From contig DEJO01000014.1 of assembly GCA_002353555.1 (NCBI GenBank), positions 1 to 32,452 of the forward strand: a DNA stretch of 32,452 bases, written 5' to 3'. Positions within the stretch are counted from its first letter, which is position 1. Every line of letters begins with the position of its first letter. Source of the DNA: Prevotella sp. UBA2746. Lineage in GTDB: Bacteria > Bacteroidota > Bacteroidia > Bacteroidales > Bacteroidaceae. The notes below the pieces were generated by a model. It was not told where the DNA came from and did not search any database. It was given only the letters and a program-made list of their open reading frames with translations. Position numbers and translations under genes: made by a program. Positions 31,000 through 32,452 of this stretch are shown here, one piece after another.

Positions 31000-32352
31000 A
31001 TGAAAAAGCCCTCCCTCCTCCTCCTCGTCATCACCTCGTTGTTGCTGACCGCTCCTTCGCTGTCCCTCCGTGTGCAGCACGAGCAGGCAACCCTACCGTT
31101 GACCGCTCTCGACACCATAGCAACAGACACCATAGCGACCGACACCCTCGCCCCTCAACTCCCATCCCTCACCCTGCCGAAGCAGTTGTCCATAATGGTG
31201 CAGGAGAAGCTCTTTGAGACCACGCAGGTGGGCATGGAGGTCTGGGACCTCGATGCCGACAGCTGTCTGTTCCGTCACAACGAGTGTTGGCGCATGCGTC
31301 CTGCTTCTACGCAGAAGGTCGTCACCGCCATAGCTGCCCTCGACCTCCTTGGCGGCAACTATCAGTTTAAGACCGCCCTCCGCTACTCCGGCACCATTGT
31401 CCCCCCACCAGCATTGTCCGACCAGTCTGACAACTCCGCCCCGTCCGACAATTCCTCCCTCAACTTTCAACCTTCAACCCTCAACCCTCAACCTTCAACC
31501 TTATCCGGCTCCCTCTACCTCGTTGGCGGCATGGACCCTTTGCTTAGCGATGCCGACATCCGTGCCTTTGCTGATGCGGTGAAGGTGTTGGGCATTGACA
31601 CCATCACAGGCAGCATCTACGAAGACCGTACCTTCCGCGATGCCGACAAGTGGGGCGAAGGCTGGTGCTGGGACGACGACAACCCCAACCTGTCGCCGTT
31701 GCTCGTCGGTGGTAAGGATGAGGCTGCTTCCCGTCTGCTTTCAGCTTTGAACGCTGTCGGCATCACCGTTCTTGGTGGCATCGGTCAGTCGGCGGCACCT
31801 GCTGCCACCACCCTTGTCGCTACCCGTACCCATGACCTTGCTGATGTCCTCGTGCCGATGATGAAGCGCAGCGATAACTGGTATGCCGAGTCGTTGTTCT
31901 ATCAGATTGCCCACCAGCAGGGAGGACGTGGTGCTGGCGTAAAACCAGCCCGCAGTTATATCGACCGACTCGTCACCCGTGCCGGCGCAGACCAGAAACT
32001 CATCCATGTTGCAGACGGCAGCGGCCTGTCCTTATACAACTATGTGACGCCCGACATGGAGGTGCAATTATTGCGTTATGCTGCAAAAAAGCCCGAAATC
32101 ATCGAGAAATTACTGCCGTCACTCCCTGTTGCAGGTGTCGATGGAACACTGAAGAGTCGCATGAAAGGTACAAAGGCACAAGGTAACGTGCAGGCGAAGA
32201 CGGGCACCGTGACGGGAGTCAGTGCCCTTGCCGGCTATTGCACCGCCGCCAATGGTCACCGTCTGTGCTTCTCCATCATCAACATGGGCATCCCCAAGGC
32301 AAAGATAGGGCGTGACTTCCAGGATCGTGTCTGTGCCTTGCTGTGCAGATAG
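31000..32352 (+). CDS. dacB: D-alanyl-D-alanine carboxypeptidase/endopeptidase, PBP4 type (S13)
   Basis: Periplasmic penicillin-binding protein that trims or cleaves peptidoglycan crosslinks. The 450 residues start with a signal peptide (about 1-22). The three active-site motifs are present: SxxK at 103-106 (PASTQKV, Ser103 nucleophile), SxN at 291-293 (KRSDNWYAES) and KTG at 400-402. The arrangement with a long region between SxxK and SxN containing SLYLVGGMDPLL is typical of the S13 (PBP4/DacB) family rather than the S11 DacA family. Two Thr/Ala/Asp repeats (DTIATDTIATDTLA, 38-51) form a flexible linker after the signal peptide. Residues about 139-168 are a low-complexity insert (SDQSDN..., LNFQPSTLNPQPSTL) encoded by tandem DNA repeats. 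It follows nadB by 56 bp. Confidence 0.95.
   Translation: MKKPSLLLLVITSLLLTAPSLSLRVQHEQATLPLTALDTIATDTIATDTLAPQLPSLTLPKQLSIMVQEKLFETTQVGMEVWDLDADSCLFRHNECWRMRPASTQKVVTAIAALDLLGGNYQFKTALRYSGTIVPPPALSDQSDNSAPSDNSSLNFQPSTLNPQPSTLSGSLYLVGGMDPLLSDADIRAFADAVKVLGIDTITGSIYEDRTFRDADKWGEGWCWDDDNPNLSPLLVGGKDEAASRLLSALNAVGITVLGGIGQSAAPAATTLVATRTHDLADVLVPMMKRSDNWYAESLFYQIAHQQGGRGAGVKPARSYIDRLVTRAGADQKLIHVADGSGLSLYNYVTPDMEVQLLRYAAKKPEIIEKLLPSLPVAGVDGTLKSRMKGTKAQGNVQAKTGTVTGVSALAGYCTAANGHRLCFSIINMGIPKAKIGRDFQDRVCALLCR
31416..31501 (+). repeat. two tandem-repeat tracts in frame within dacB
   Basis: Four degenerate 9-bp units of GTCYGACAA type (31416-31451) are followed after 8 bases by six 7-bp units TCAACYY (31460-31501). 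The six 7-mers total 42 bases, which keeps the reading frame. Similar CAACTTT-type repeats are known to me as spacer repeats in Bacteroidales; here they encode about 30 residues of an enzyme. Confidence 0.85.
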
Positions 32353-32452
32353 CCTCCCCTTCATCGCTCATCTGTGTTAATCCGCACGATCTGTGGTTAA
32401 AAAGTATATGTACAGTAATAATAAAAAAAAAAAAGAGTTTTATTTGGTTTTG

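Noticed and set aside
31460..31501. Tandem TCAACYY units considered as a CRISPR-like array
   Set aside because: Units are 7 bp with no spacers, lie inside dacB and have no cas genes nearby.

Overview
The window reads as chromosomal core DNA of a Bacteroidales bacterium, most likely a Prevotella/Segatella relative (genus is inference). The supporting signs are Bacteroidota-type promoters (TAnnTTTG -7 boxes, two with TTTG exactly 19 bp upstream), weak or absent Shine-Dalgarno sites, a full-length SprA of the type IX secretion system directly behind ruvA, a meso-diaminopimelate dehydrogenase, exported lipoproteins with short lipoboxes, and the short AT-rich and GC-rich spacer repeats typical of this group. 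No rRNA, tRNA or CRISPR array is visible. The only possible insertion-sequence trace is a weak terminal-repeat-like sequence at the extreme left edge.

Layout. 1-3.3 kb: dnaK (-) diverges from a two-gene lipoprotein unit, a C92/YiiX-type papain-fold protein and a small DUF4878-like lipoprotein. 3.3-6.8 kb (-): a carboxynorspermidine/saccharopine dehydrogenase-like gene, a radical SAM gene and recA, closed by a terminator shared with the lipoprotein unit. 7.0-7.9 kb: an unrecognised 201-aa protein whose promoter lies in an unusually structured 240-bp spacer with duplicated promoter sequence. 7.9-11.4 kb (-): cysK, metY (sulfide assimilation into cysteine and homocysteine) and an EamA transporter. 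11.5-13.4 kb (+): a compact ABC-type ATPase followed 9 bp later by a DUF4435/TOPRIM-like protein. This is the same architecture as the PARIS (AriA-AriB) and OLD-type anti-phage modules and is the most interesting system here. 13.4-18.2 kb (-): dxs, trkA, trkH (isoprenoid precursor synthesis and potassium uptake). 18.4-19.8 kb (+): an exported bleomycin-hydrolase-type peptidase. 20.0-20.9 kb (-): diaminopimelate dehydrogenase. 21.2-32.4 kb (+): ruvA, the 2507-residue sprA, nadB and a PBP4-type DD-peptidase (dacB).

Three families of short repeats run through the window: AT-rich 7-11-mers around start codons, GC-rich palindromes at gene ends, and a GTCYGACAA 9-mer. In several places they have entered coding sequence. 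They supply the stop regions of dxs and the 201-aa gene and form in-frame low-complexity inserts in both SprA and DacB. Bases 32353-32452 contain no gene that I can see, only degenerate ATCTGTG units and a poly-A run.
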